From contig NZ_LKET01000032.1 of the NCBI RefSeq assembly GCF_001317355.1, positions 434,001-498,000 on the forward strand: 64,000 bases of DNA, written 5' to 3'. This document shows, in pieces, positions 33,008 through 41,323 of the stretch; the first letter of the stretch is position 1; each line of letters starts with the position of its first letter. This stretch comes from Oxobacter pfennigii (GTDB taxonomy: Bacteria > Bacillota > Clostridia > Clostridiales > Oxobacteraceae). The notes under the pieces are model-generated. The model was not told the DNA's origin. It worked only from the letters and a program-made list of their open reading frames with translations, and searched no databases. Made by a program: the position numbers and the translations under genes.

Positions 33008-34195
33008 TTAATTTGAAACTCCTGTAGTTGCTGTGCTTTTTTTAGGCACGATATAAAATATAGCTATAACTACAATCAGGCTAATAAGCAAACAAATGGT
33101 TACTCCAAAAAGAGCTGTTGTCGGATTGCTGTTACCAGCAATTTTTTCCATACCGGCTACAATATATGTTGTTAAGAACTGGCTAAGATAATTTAAAATG
33201 GTGTATGTTGAAAGTAACATTGTAACTCTTGACCTATCAACAGACTGGGCAATTGTTGACCCAAACCAGGGAAGAGTCATACCGAGCGTCGACATACCGG
33301 ATATGAGAATTGAACCAAAGAGAACATATAAATTTGCTGTTGTTGATAAAAAGTAGTAGCTGACTGTCGCAAGGGTCAGCGCAAGGATAAGCACTGCTTT
33401 TTTGTTTTTCTTTGCAAGTGCAGCAAAGAAAATACCACCAACAACTGAGCCAATAGTTAAGAATGCTCTTGCATATCCTGCTACAACACTATCACCAAAT
33501 CCACCTTTTAGGATAACCAAGGTAAGTTTTGTTTGAATAGGGACGAAGAGCATAAACATAAATGTACCGGAAAGAACTGTTAACCATACCATAGCACCGA
33601 ATGGCTTCTTTTCTTTCTTTTCTTCAGCATATTCCTTCTTTTCAGCAGGTACTCTCGGAATAAATATTAGAATTAGTACGAGGAAGACTATACCCAAGAA
33701 GAAGAGGTAAATTGGATATTTCCAACTTATTGCAGCAAGCCCACCTGCAACCAGGGAACTTATAAAGCTGACTGCTGCTGTGCATGAAGTCTGAAAACCA
33801 TTGAGCTGTCCGATTTCCTGAGGATAAAGCTGAGCAATCATTGCTCTGGGGATTGATGATATTAAACCAATTGCAAAACCTGTAAAAGCTCTTGAAACTA
33901 ACAACATCTCAATTGAGGTTGATGCTGAAGCTACAAAACCGCTTGCCATAAACAGGATCCATGCTACAACAAGAATGTCTTTCTTACTGAATTTCTCGGC
34001 GAGTTTAGCACTGATTAAAACTGCAGGAATCATGAAGAGGGCCGGAAGGTTTGTAATCTGTGAAAGCTGTGTTGATGTTGCACTAAAATTTGTTGAAATT
34101 GCACCAATCGCAACTCCAAATACAACAACGTTGATGTTGTAAGTACTTCCGCTAAATAGCAGTGCGACTTTAGTCATGACGTTTTTCTTTTCCAT
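33008..34195 (-). CDS. MFS transporter of corrinoid cassette 1
   Basis: The 395-residue protein has 12 predicted membrane segments and the MFS loop motif AKLAEKFSKKDILVV between helices 2 and 3. It begins MEKKNVMTKVALLFSG after AAGGAGGAG. As the first gene of the cassette MFS, URO-D, PucR, corrinoid protein, it probably imports the compound that is demethylated or exports the product. It is not closely related to the MFS protein of cassette 2, so the two cassettes may use different compounds. Confidence 0.88.
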   Translation of the reverse strand: MEKKNVMTKVALLFSGSTYNINVVVFGVAIGAISTNFSATSTQLSQITNLPALFMIPAVLISAKLAEKFSKKDILVVAWILFMASGFVASASTSIEMLLVSRAFTGFAIGLISSIPRAMIAQLYPQEIGQLNGFQTSCTAAVSFISSLVAGGLAAISWKYPIYLFFLGIVFLVLILIFIPRVPAEKKEYAEEKKEKKPFGAMVWLTVLSGTFMFMLFVPIQTKLTLVILKGGFGDSVVAGYARAFLTIGSVVGGIFFAALAKKNKKAVLILALTLATVSYYFLSTTANLYVLFGSILISGMSTLGMTLPWFGSTIAQSVDRSRVTMLLSTYTILNYLSQFLTTYIVAGMEKIAGNSNPTTALFGVTICLLISLIVVIAIFYIVPKKSTATTGVSN

Positions 34196-34549
34196 GTTTC
34201 TCCTCCTTAGATTTATTTTTACATTTAACCCATAACTTATATTTCATGTAAAATTATATATACATTTACAAAATGTTTCATCGTCAGAAAAACAAAAATT
34301 TATACAAAATTTTCGTTACTTTTTACAAAACATTCTACATATTCTTAGTTTGATACCATAAAATAGATGAGCAAAGCACAGAATACAATCATTTAAATAC
34401 GTCTTGAGAAAGGGTCCCATGGAATATATGAATGTAAAGGAAATCAAAGGAAAAAAAGGCGGGAGGAAGGAAAAGTAGCATTAACATGTATTATTGTACG
34501 ATATTTAGATATATATCATAAATTATACTATATATGCTTGTGAATTAAT
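34196..34549. other. Promoter region of corrinoid cassette 1
   Basis: About 350 AT-rich bases. ACAAAA-containing repeats (TTTACAAAA at 34265-34273 and 34322-34330, TATACAAAA at 34301-34309) may be regulator sites, and a TATAAT box lies near 34250 on the minus strand. On the plus strand, 34420-34480 starts ATGGAATATATGAATGTAAA, like the start of a small HTH gene, but the frame soon becomes low-complexity and stops. No functional gene is supported. Confidence 0.45.
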
Positions 34550-34577
34550 AAAGCTGCCGATACATACCAGCAGCTTT
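34550..34577 (-). terminator. Terminator of corrinoid gene 2
   Basis: Identical 28-base stem and loop to 29338-29365. The flanking 40 bases toward the gene (TATATAATGATTATTATGG) are also conserved, so gene and terminator were duplicated together. Confidence 0.8.
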
Positions 34578-34627
34578 ATTCGGAATCTATATAATGATTA
34601 TTATGGTGACTTTTTTACATTAACAAG

Positions 34628-35266
34628 CTATTTAACCCAGCCCTGGCATATCTTTACGCCTTCTGCAGCGTTAGTTGTGAAGGCATCTGCGCCTATCTGC
34701 TCGCAGGCTTCTTTTGTCACAGGGTTTCCTCCTATAATTACTTTCACGCTGTCTCTTAAACCTGCTTCTTTCAGTGCATCTACGGTTTCTTTCATAGCTT
34801 CCAGCGCCAGTGTCAATACACCGCTCATTCCAACCACTATAGGTTTTACTTCCTTAATTTTTTCTACAAATGCACTTGCCGGCTGATCGATACCGAGGTC
34901 ATATACTGCAAAACCTGCTGCTTCAGCCATGCTCTTGAATATGTTTTTTCCTATATCGTGCAAATCGCCGGCGACTGTTCCAAGTACTATGGAACCTATG
35001 CTTGTACTGCTGTCACTGCCTAAAACAGGTTTCAAAACATTGATTGCGCTTGTTAAAAGCTCTCCTGCAAAAATCAAATCGCCTACAAAGTATTCGCCTT
35101 TTTCATAAAGGTCACCTACAACTGACATACCGCTCTGGCAGGCTGCCACAACCTTTTGTGCTTCTTCTTCCGATAGGTTTGATGCCACGAAACCATTTAA
35201 TATTTCAAGTACTTTATCTTCGTCCAGTTCTCCAACTGACGCCGTTAATACTTTTAAATCTACCAA
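34628..35266 (-). CDS. Corrinoid (B12-binding) methyltransferase protein, copy 2
   Basis: The 212-residue protein aligns without gaps to the copy at 29423 and keeps DLHDIGKNIF (H103) and GMSGVLTLALEAM. Most differences lie in the linker around residues 84-92. The start codon is TTG (35264-35266), where copy 1 has ATG; AGGAGG lies upstream, so a lower translation rate is possible. It ends the cassette MFS, URO-D, 43-codon ORF, corrinoid protein. Confidence 0.95.
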   Translation of the reverse strand: MVDLKVLTASVGELDEDKVLEILNGFVASNLSEEEAQKVVAACQSGMSVVGDLYEKGEYFVGDLIFAGELLTSAINVLKPVLGSDSSTSIGSIVLGTVAGDLHDIGKNIFKSMAEAAGFAVYDLGIDQPASAFVEKIKEVKPIVVGMSGVLTLALEAMKETVDALKEAGLRDSVKVIIGGNPVTKEACEQIGADAFTTNAAEGVKICQGWVK

Positions 35267-35339
35267 AACAATTTCCTCCTAATATATTATTTTTATGGCA
35301 CGTATAATAAACACCTTGTCCATTAATCAAACACTGTAT

Positions 35340-35471
35340 TTATTGAGTTAATAATTGCCAGTGGATGGAGCTTAGCATAGAATCTTTTAAACCTTCCAAT
35401 CCTTCAGGAAGTTTCCATGATTCATCGCTGCGAACCAGCTCAATGAGTTCATCAAATGTTCTTTCTTCCAT
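35340..35471 (-). CDS. Small ORF of 43 codons between URO-D gene 2 and corrinoid gene 2
   Basis: The frame begins MEERTFDELIELVRSDESWK and ends SSIHWQLLTQ. It is acidic, likely helical, and has an AAGGGGTG ribosome site about 9 bases upstream. It lies in line with the cassette, 72 bases after the URO-D gene and 73 before the corrinoid gene. It resembles no family I know. It could be a small partner of the methyltransferase or a remnant of a longer gene. Confidence 0.5.
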   Translation of the reverse strand: MEERTFDELIELVRSDESWKLPEGLEGLKDSMLSSIHWQLLTQ

Positions 35472-35543
35472 GCAATCATACACCCCTTTCTAAAATTTTG
35501 TTACAGATAGGTTTTCCTTTTGATAATTCATGGTTGATAGTTC

Positions 35544-36740
35544 TTAATATTTTCCGTTTTCGTATACATACTCATACACATCAAGGAGATTTTGATTTAT
35601 ATCTCCCGGGCATACCCATGTCCTGTCTGCCGTAAATATAAACGCATTTGTATGAGCACACTCGTCAATAACACGTTTGGCATAATCAATATTTACCTGC
35701 TTTGAACACGTTCTCAGCCTTGCTAAATTACAGCCGCCGGCAATTATCTGCCAGTCACCTATTTTTTTGGACATTTCAATTGTATCGTCATTATCGCAGT
35801 GTATAATAACACTATCTTTTGGAATATCCCTGAAATAATCCATAAACTTAAGCCAGCTTCCTTCAGCGCTGAAATAGAAAATTTGACCGCTCTTTTTACA
35901 ATTCTCAATAGCCATCTTGGTATATGGCCAGTAGAGCTCTTCAAATTGCTTTGGGCTTAAATAGGTAGGAATGTGGGGCCAATTTGTTACAAATGGATAG
36001 GTGCGATCTATTTTCTCTAAACGGTTGCTATTTGTCTGCCAGAGATGATCGCAGGCCTCTTTGACCTCACCCTTACGGCGCCTTAAATCTATAAGGCAGC
36101 CCTGAAAACCTCTAAAATGGTCAAAAATCGAATCAAGGGGATTTTGAAAAAGATAGCCCAGATTCATAGTTGTAACAGCATATTTTTCTCTAAGTGCAGC
36201 TGCCATATGAGGACCTAAAATAATATTGCTGTAGATACTATCATCAACTAAAGTTTGGATTGCTTTCACTGCTTTTTTTGAATCCCCTACATAAAGAAAA
36301 GGATACTTGCGCTTTACCATAACATCTTTCACGAATTTGTTTGCATCTTTAATAAGCAGAGGATATTCATCTTCCTTCATAAAAGATTTCTGTACATGTT
36401 CAATGGTAACACCGTCAGGGCCGAGATAATTCTGGGTATTTTCTCCAAGAGAAGCTCTGCTGTGTATCGAGTAGTTAACTCTAAGAGCTATGGAACAATC
36501 ACAATAAAGATCGTCAAATGCTTTTAAAAAAGCATCCGTGCATTTATCTATGTCTTCCTGAACTTCTCTTAGTGTTTTTCCTGCGTAATGTACAAGAGCT
36601 GCGCCTGAATGAGCCAAAGTGGGAATATAGTCATGCTTTTCCCTTCTTACTGTTTTAAGTAAATTTTCTTCCCGCTCTTTTAAAAGTTCTGATTTTGGGA
36701 TGCTTTGCTCCCGAACCCTCCTGTTTGTTGTAATATCCAT
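35544..36740 (-). CDS. URO-D-fold methyltransferase, copy 2
   Basis: The 398-residue protein is another uroporphyrinogen-decarboxylase superfamily member, distant from copy 1. Segments include REENLLKTVRREKHDYIPTLAH at the start, YLSPKQFEELYWPYTKMAIE, FSAEGSWLKFMDYF and a late IHCDNDDTIEM and GGCNLARLRTCSKQ that could supply metal ligands. The strict H-x-C of MtaA is not seen. Its position between an MFS transporter and a corrinoid protein indicates methyl transfer to cobalamin. AGGAG precedes the ATG. It could also bind a methylated substrate not yet known for this family. Confidence 0.85.
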   Translation of the reverse strand: MDITTNRRVREQSIPKSELLKEREENLLKTVRREKHDYIPTLAHSGAALVHYAGKTLREVQEDIDKCTDAFLKAFDDLYCDCSIALRVNYSIHSRASLGENTQNYLGPDGVTIEHVQKSFMKEDEYPLLIKDANKFVKDVMVKRKYPFLYVGDSKKAVKAIQTLVDDSIYSNIILGPHMAAALREKYAVTTMNLGYLFQNPLDSIFDHFRGFQGCLIDLRRRKGEVKEACDHLWQTNSNRLEKIDRTYPFVTNWPHIPTYLSPKQFEELYWPYTKMAIENCKKSGQIFYFSAEGSWLKFMDYFRDIPKDSVIIHCDNDDTIEMSKKIGDWQIIAGGCNLARLRTCSKQVNIDYAKRVIDECAHTNAFIFTADRTWVCPGDINQNLLDVYEYVYENGKY

Positions 36741-36835
36741 ATAAACAACTCCTTTTTATGATTTTCATAAACGATGGTTACAACCAACCCCGTACAATTA
36801 CAAGTTTCTTTTGTACGCTTTCTGAAATTTATATC

Positions 36836-38116
36836 TTAGCCAATACTATTTGCAGACGGCTCCGGTGATTCGTCTGATTTGCGCAATTTACTCCCAAGTT
36901 TAACAGCCGTTAACATTAGAAACATTGTTGCGATACACATCGCTGCACCTAAATACATAGGTATGGTATATGCTCCGGTTAAATCGAATCCGAAACCATA
37001 AAAAGGCGCAGCAAACCCAAAGGCAAGATTACTTATACCGCCAATCAAAGAGTAGATTTCACTGAAGTATTTTTTACCGAATATTTCCGTTACCATTAAT
37101 GGCGGTATGAGCGTATTAATAGGTACTCCTACGGAAAATACAATCAATGCTGCGGCGGCAAATGGAAAGCCTTTAATAAACGTAAACATAACCAAACCTA
37201 TAGAAGCTATAGTTAGGGTTGCAATAGTCGCTACACGAATTCCAAAATAATCATTTAGTGAGCCGACCAGGATTCTGGCACCGAAACCTGACAATGAAAA
37301 TACTGACATAAGAAATCCTGCAGAAGCTGCTAGGCCTATCCCCGATAAAAATGCAGGTATATGTGCATTTACTCCCGTTATACCTATCATGCCTAATACT
37401 ATTCCAATAGTGACCAGCCAGAATGGAATTGATTTTATAGCATTTTTATATGTAACTCCTGTTAATACCTCTTGTGGCTTAGTTTGTGTACTGCCGATTT
37501 CTTCAGCTCCATATGGACTTAAGCCGGCTTTGGATGGATGGTCCTGTATAAATAGGGTAATTAAAATTCCTACAATTAATATGGTGGTTCCCAGGATCAG
37601 ATATATCTTTTGCCACCCTAATGTAGGAGTAATAGATGCAATGATTGGATTCATAATTGCAGCGGCTATACTTCCAAACCCCATTGTTATTCCCAAGGCA
37701 AATCCTTTCCTTTTTACAAACCAATTATTGACGACAACTGAAGCAGGTAATATTGTGCAACCAGGCAAAAATCCGCCAACGAATACAGCAATTATGTAGA
37801 AACCGGTAAGCGTTGTGCACTGACTGTAGAGAGCCATTGCAATTCCGCAAACAACGCTGCTGATACTTACCATAGGCTTAATTCCTATCTTAGGAAGATA
37901 TTTCCCCCATATTGGCATGGTAAATCCGCTGATTATACCCTGTATTCCTATATATAGCGTAAATGCTCCGCGTTGAAATCCTAACTCCGAAGTTATAGGC
38001 TGTATTAAAAAAGATGCCATTCCGCCCATCATAGTCAGCAAAGCCATACACAAACAACCTACAGCCATCATCAGCCATGCCTTATGAAATTTGCTTGTCC
38101 TACTATTTTCGGACAT
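36836..38116 (-). CDS. MFS transporter of corrinoid cassette 2 (monocarboxylate/oxalate-formate-like)
   Basis: The 426-residue protein has 12 membrane segments and the motif VVNNWFVKRKGFALGITMGFGS, typical of the MFS branch that includes oxalate:formate antiporters and monocarboxylate carriers. AGGAGG-like GGAGGTAA precedes the ATG. As first gene of cassette 2 it points to an organic acid as the transported compound, for instance a methoxylated carboxylate. Confidence 0.88.
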   Translation of the reverse strand: MSENSRTSKFHKAWLMMAVGCLCMALLTMMGGMASFLIQPITSELGFQRGAFTLYIGIQGIISGFTMPIWGKYLPKIGIKPMVSISSVVCGIAMALYSQCTTLTGFYIIAVFVGGFLPGCTILPASVVVNNWFVKRKGFALGITMGFGSIAAAIMNPIIASITPTLGWQKIYLILGTTILIVGILITLFIQDHPSKAGLSPYGAEEIGSTQTKPQEVLTGVTYKNAIKSIPFWLVTIGIVLGMIGITGVNAHIPAFLSGIGLAASAGFLMSVFSLSGFGARILVGSLNDYFGIRVATIATLTIASIGLVMFTFIKGFPFAAAALIVFSVGVPINTLIPPLMVTEIFGKKYFSEIYSLIGGISNLAFGFAAPFYGFGFDLTGAYTIPMYLGAAMCIATMFLMLTAVKLGSKLRKSDESPEPSANSIG

Positions 38117-38550
38117 AAATTATTACCTCCATTCATCTTATTTTTAACTTTTAAATTATGAGCAAATTATGTTTCTTCAAATTGGTAATAATTTTTGATT
38201 TTCACAACCATATTTCTTCACCCTTCCTGTAATTATTTATCCAGCAATTATTTACATCTAATATTGTAAATGCTGTAATTACTTCAGGGTCAACAAAAAA
38301 CTTTTTTAAGAAAATTGCATTTATAAATCTAAGTATTTGCTTCGAAAACTTTTTCACCAGGAAAGGGCAATTATTAAAGAATTACTCTGATAAGCATATT
38401 CGGATGGCTTTATTGTATTTTATAGTTATCCGTTGTATTTTATGGACATCCATAATCTCATAATATATAATAATCTCAACAAATATTCGAATGACCGGAT
38501 TTTAAAGGCATACTCTGTATATACTATAGACTTTAAAAGGAGGTCCAATC
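38117..38550. other. Divergent intergenic region, 434 bases
   Basis: Promoters for the MFS cassette (minus) and a merR gene (plus) must lie here. TTTTAAAG (38500-38507) and CTTTAAAA (38531-38538) form an inverted repeat around a TATACT box before merR. I see no gene or riboswitch in the rest. Confidence 0.55.
38500..38538 (+). promoter_or_regulatory. Inverted repeat flanking the likely merR promoter
   Basis: TTTTAAAG-N23-CTTTAAAA encloses TATACT (38519-38524). Unlike the other merR genes here, I could not find a clear -35 at 19 bases, so the promoter type is uncertain. Confidence 0.4.
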
Positions 38551-39363
38551 ATGGGTTATAAAATAGGTGATGTATCAAAATTGTTAAATATGCCAGTGGA
38601 GACCATCCGTTATTATGAGACAAAAAATATCATACGCCCATATCGCCTGGAAAATAGTAAATATCGAGTTTATGAAACATGGGATATATTTTATCTGATG
38701 CAATGCATGAAGTATAAGAGTTTCAACCTGTCATTAGAAGAAATTGCCCAGGTAATTAATAATGGTTCCTTGCAGTATATCCTTGATAAGATAAACGAAA
38801 AGGATCTTGAGATTCGTGAAAAGATTAGCCATGATACACTTTTAGCTGAAAAATTAGAAGAGTTAATAAAAAAACTTGAGACAATCACGCTTAATCAAGG
38901 CAATTATTGGATACAAAAATTGCCGGAGAGATACTATCTTTATTGCGTGGAAAGCGATGGCGATAGTTATAATGACTTTGATTTGTCCAACCCCCTATTC
39001 TCGCAATGGCTTCAATACTATCCATTTGTTACTGCTTGTAAACATACCTCAATCCATGACTTTTATAATTATTTGAATCGTGAGAAATGGTCACTCACAA
39101 TAGAAAAAAAATATGCAGAAATATTTAAATTAGCAATAAATGAATATGTAAAAATTCTACCGGAACAGGTATATATTACTACGATTGTTAATGCCGGAGA
39201 AAAGGGTGAATTATCTGTGCAGCTATTGGAGCCGGCCATATCATATACGGAGAGTAAAGGTTACAAAATCTCCGGCGACATTCTTGGGGAATTGTTGGTA
39301 CGTACCCATGAAAGCGGAAAATATCACCGTTTTTTCGAACTGATGATACCTATTCAGAAGTAA
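38551..39363 (+). CDS. MerR-family regulator with C-terminal sensor domain
   Basis: The 270-residue protein starts MGYKIGDVSKLLNMPVETIR, a MerR helix-turn-helix, with a coiled coil at about 80-115 and a C-terminal domain of about 150 residues. The layout is the same as that of the regulator at 846-1664, although the sensor sequence differs. AGGAGG precedes the ATG. It is divergent from corrinoid cassette 2 and could regulate it; the membrane protein gene at 39399 is convergent. Confidence 0.88.
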   Translation: MGYKIGDVSKLLNMPVETIRYYETKNIIRPYRLENSKYRVYETWDIFYLMQCMKYKSFNLSLEEIAQVINNGSLQYILDKINEKDLEIREKISHDTLLAEKLEELIKKLETITLNQGNYWIQKLPERYYLYCVESDGDSYNDFDLSNPLFSQWLQYYPFVTACKHTSIHDFYNYLNREKWSLTIEKKYAEIFKLAINEYVKILPEQVYITTIVNAGEKGELSVQLLEPAISYTESKGYKISGDILGELLVRTHESGKYHRFFELMIPIQK

Positions 39364-39398
39364 TATAATATGAAATTCAAGGGGTTTAAACCATCTTC

Positions 39399-40988
39399 TT
39401 ACTCTATCATCAGCGCATTTTTAATTTTTCCAGTATTTACCTTATCAACATCCAAAGCTATAGTATCTCCAACCTCTTTTAAAACTGCAAGCTGATTATC
39501 TTTTATATTTAACATGAAATAATCATCATATGATCTCAGCTTGATATAGTAGTAAGTCGTCCCATCTATTGCAGCTGTCTTGATGGCTTCTATTATTCCG
39601 GTTATGCGCTCGGTTTCGGTTTCTGATACATCCATGCTGTTATTTTTTAAAAGCTCCCTGTATTTTTGCTGGGTGCTTTGTATTGTGTCGCCGGTGGCGA
39701 CAATTTGATACTTTTGAACATTCACCATCCCATACATTTTAACCAAACCTCCATCATCCTTTAAGGCCATCATATAAGTAGGCTGGCCTTCGATCTTCAA
39801 TAGCAACGGAAATGTTGCCTTATAGCCCAAATGTTGAACCATACCCTCTGCACTGCTCATAGCAGAGTATTCTTCTGCTCCGGAGATGGGATAATAAATG
39901 GTTTCCTTCGTTCTCTTATTGGAGAGTATAAAACCGATATTGCTTTCATCCCTCCCGGCAGAAGTCACCCCGGTATATATCCAGCTGTCATTGCTCTGTG
40001 GAATATAGTTGTAACCGTCTGTTGTTACTTTAACTCCCTTTTGTCCTAATACTGAGTTCCAGTATCCGTTTTGCAGGCTTCCATAATCATCGTATTGCGA
40101 AATGATCAAATCTGAACTGTAGACATTATCTACCCAATCGGGTATCTCTTTAATCGAATATTTACTGATTTCTCCCGTTACGGCATTAACCAGGAGAACA
40201 TAATCTATATCTACACCTCCAAACAGGCCTATTGTATGCTTTTCAACAGCAACTATCCAGAAAGGGTTTCCTGACTCATCAATTTCAAAATTATAGCAAT
40301 TAAAAACAGCTGAAGGATACCTTATCCTTAAATATCTTTTCAAGTCTCTGCCGAAAAACTCACTTGGACTATATTTTATCCCCTCCTCCAGCCTGACCAG
40401 TTCTGCTTCCTGGGTCATCATATCTACTTTTATATATCCCGGCGTTCCGGCATTTTTATTATTATTCCACTTAAAAAAACTTCCATAGTATAAAGGCGAT
40501 ACGCGCACTGATTTCCCCTTTAAGGTTATCTGCACATTTTGTCCAAGCTCAAACTGGGATACTACATCAATAAGACTGCCAAGCTCCCTGTTGCTAATTT
40601 GGATAGCAGAATCCCTGTCAAGCAAAGGAACGTTGCCTAAGGTTGCCTGATAGGTTGAAAAATCAACCTCTCTTATATTATCCCTCATCAAATTGGCATA
40701 ATCCGATGAATTAAATAACCTGCTGCTTGCAAAGCTCATGATGACAAAAATCAATAAGGATAGACCTAAAGCAAAGCCTCCTGCAGTCACAATAGTTTTA
40801 TTATTATCGAAGCCTGAAATACCGGCTATGATTAACAATGCTTCAAATAACGAAAGCAGTATAATTACATACCACCAAAACCCGGCTGATTTAAAACTTA
40901 AGGCAGGCAAGGCAAGATAATATAATATTACCCCGGCAATTGCTGTGATTATAATTGGAATTAAAGCTATTTTTCTATTTCTCTTCAA
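39399..40988 (-). CDS. Membrane-anchored protein of unknown function
   Basis: The 529-residue protein has three N-terminal membrane helices (about residues 8-29, 36-58 and 67-92) and a long domain, probably outside the cell, of about 430 residues. That domain has repeated short beta-rich stretches such as GYIKVDMMTQEAELV and PFWIVAVEKHTIGLFGGVD, and VLLVNAVTGEISKY, which recall PepSY-like segments. I recognise no catalytic motif. The start is TTG with AAGGGTGA just upstream. It stands alone, convergent with merR. Conserved clostridial membrane protein is the safest name. Confidence 0.7.
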   Translation of the reverse strand: MKRNRKIALIPIIITAIAGVILYYLALPALSFKSAGFWWYVIILLSLFEALLIIAGISGFDNNKTIVTAGGFALGLSLLIFVIMSFASSRLFNSSDYANLMRDNIREVDFSTYQATLGNVPLLDRDSAIQISNRELGSLIDVVSQFELGQNVQITLKGKSVRVSPLYYGSFFKWNNNKNAGTPGYIKVDMMTQEAELVRLEEGIKYSPSEFFGRDLKRYLRIRYPSAVFNCYNFEIDESGNPFWIVAVEKHTIGLFGGVDIDYVLLVNAVTGEISKYSIKEIPDWVDNVYSSDLIISQYDDYGSLQNGYWNSVLGQKGVKVTTDGYNYIPQSNDSWIYTGVTSAGRDESNIGFILSNKRTKETIYYPISGAEEYSAMSSAEGMVQHLGYKATFPLLLKIEGQPTYMMALKDDGGLVKMYGMVNVQKYQIVATGDTIQSTQQKYRELLKNNSMDVSETETERITGIIEAIKTAAIDGTTYYYIKLRSYDDYFMLNIKDNQLAVLKEVGDTIALDVDKVNTGKIKNALMIE

Positions 40989-41323
40989 GTTATCACCCTT
41001 TTCTTAGGCTTAGCGGCTATTAATCATGTTAAACATCAATCACTGCACCTAATCAAATTATTATAAGCCCCTTCTACAATAGTATTTACATCTTTTTTTA
41101 TTGTATAAAGCCAGGTGCTTTTTATATGATCTTCAAATTCTGAAAATCTACTCTTCATCTTGCGGCGATGTAATTATGCAGCCGGGTATTTATTTCTTCA
41201 TTGCTCTTGGGACTTCTTATTTCTTCTTTTGACTACGTCAGATATTAACGCTAAAATTATTGTAGGCAGTTTTTTACATAAATTGCTGGCTTATGTCACA
41301 GTATGAATTTGCAGGTGATTTGA
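40989..41323. other. Divergent intergenic region, 335 bases
   Basis: Lies between the unknown membrane protein (minus) and the sigma-54 activator (plus). A 40-codon minus-strand frame at 41036-41158 (MKSRFSEFEDHIKSTWLYTI at the start) has no ribosome site and is doubtful. Nothing else was recognised. Confidence 0.5.

Noticed and set aside
34420-34480. Start of a small HTH-like gene (MEYMNVKE)
   Set aside because: After eight codons it becomes lysine/glycine-rich and stops. It may be a fossil but the evidence is too short to call.
38400-38440. Direct repeat TTGTATTTTAT as an operator
   Set aside because: AT-rich and only two copies; not distinguishable from background.
41036-41158. A 40-codon minus-strand frame before the sigma-54 activator
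   Set aside because: No ribosome site and no known relatives; it may be chance in AT-rich DNA.
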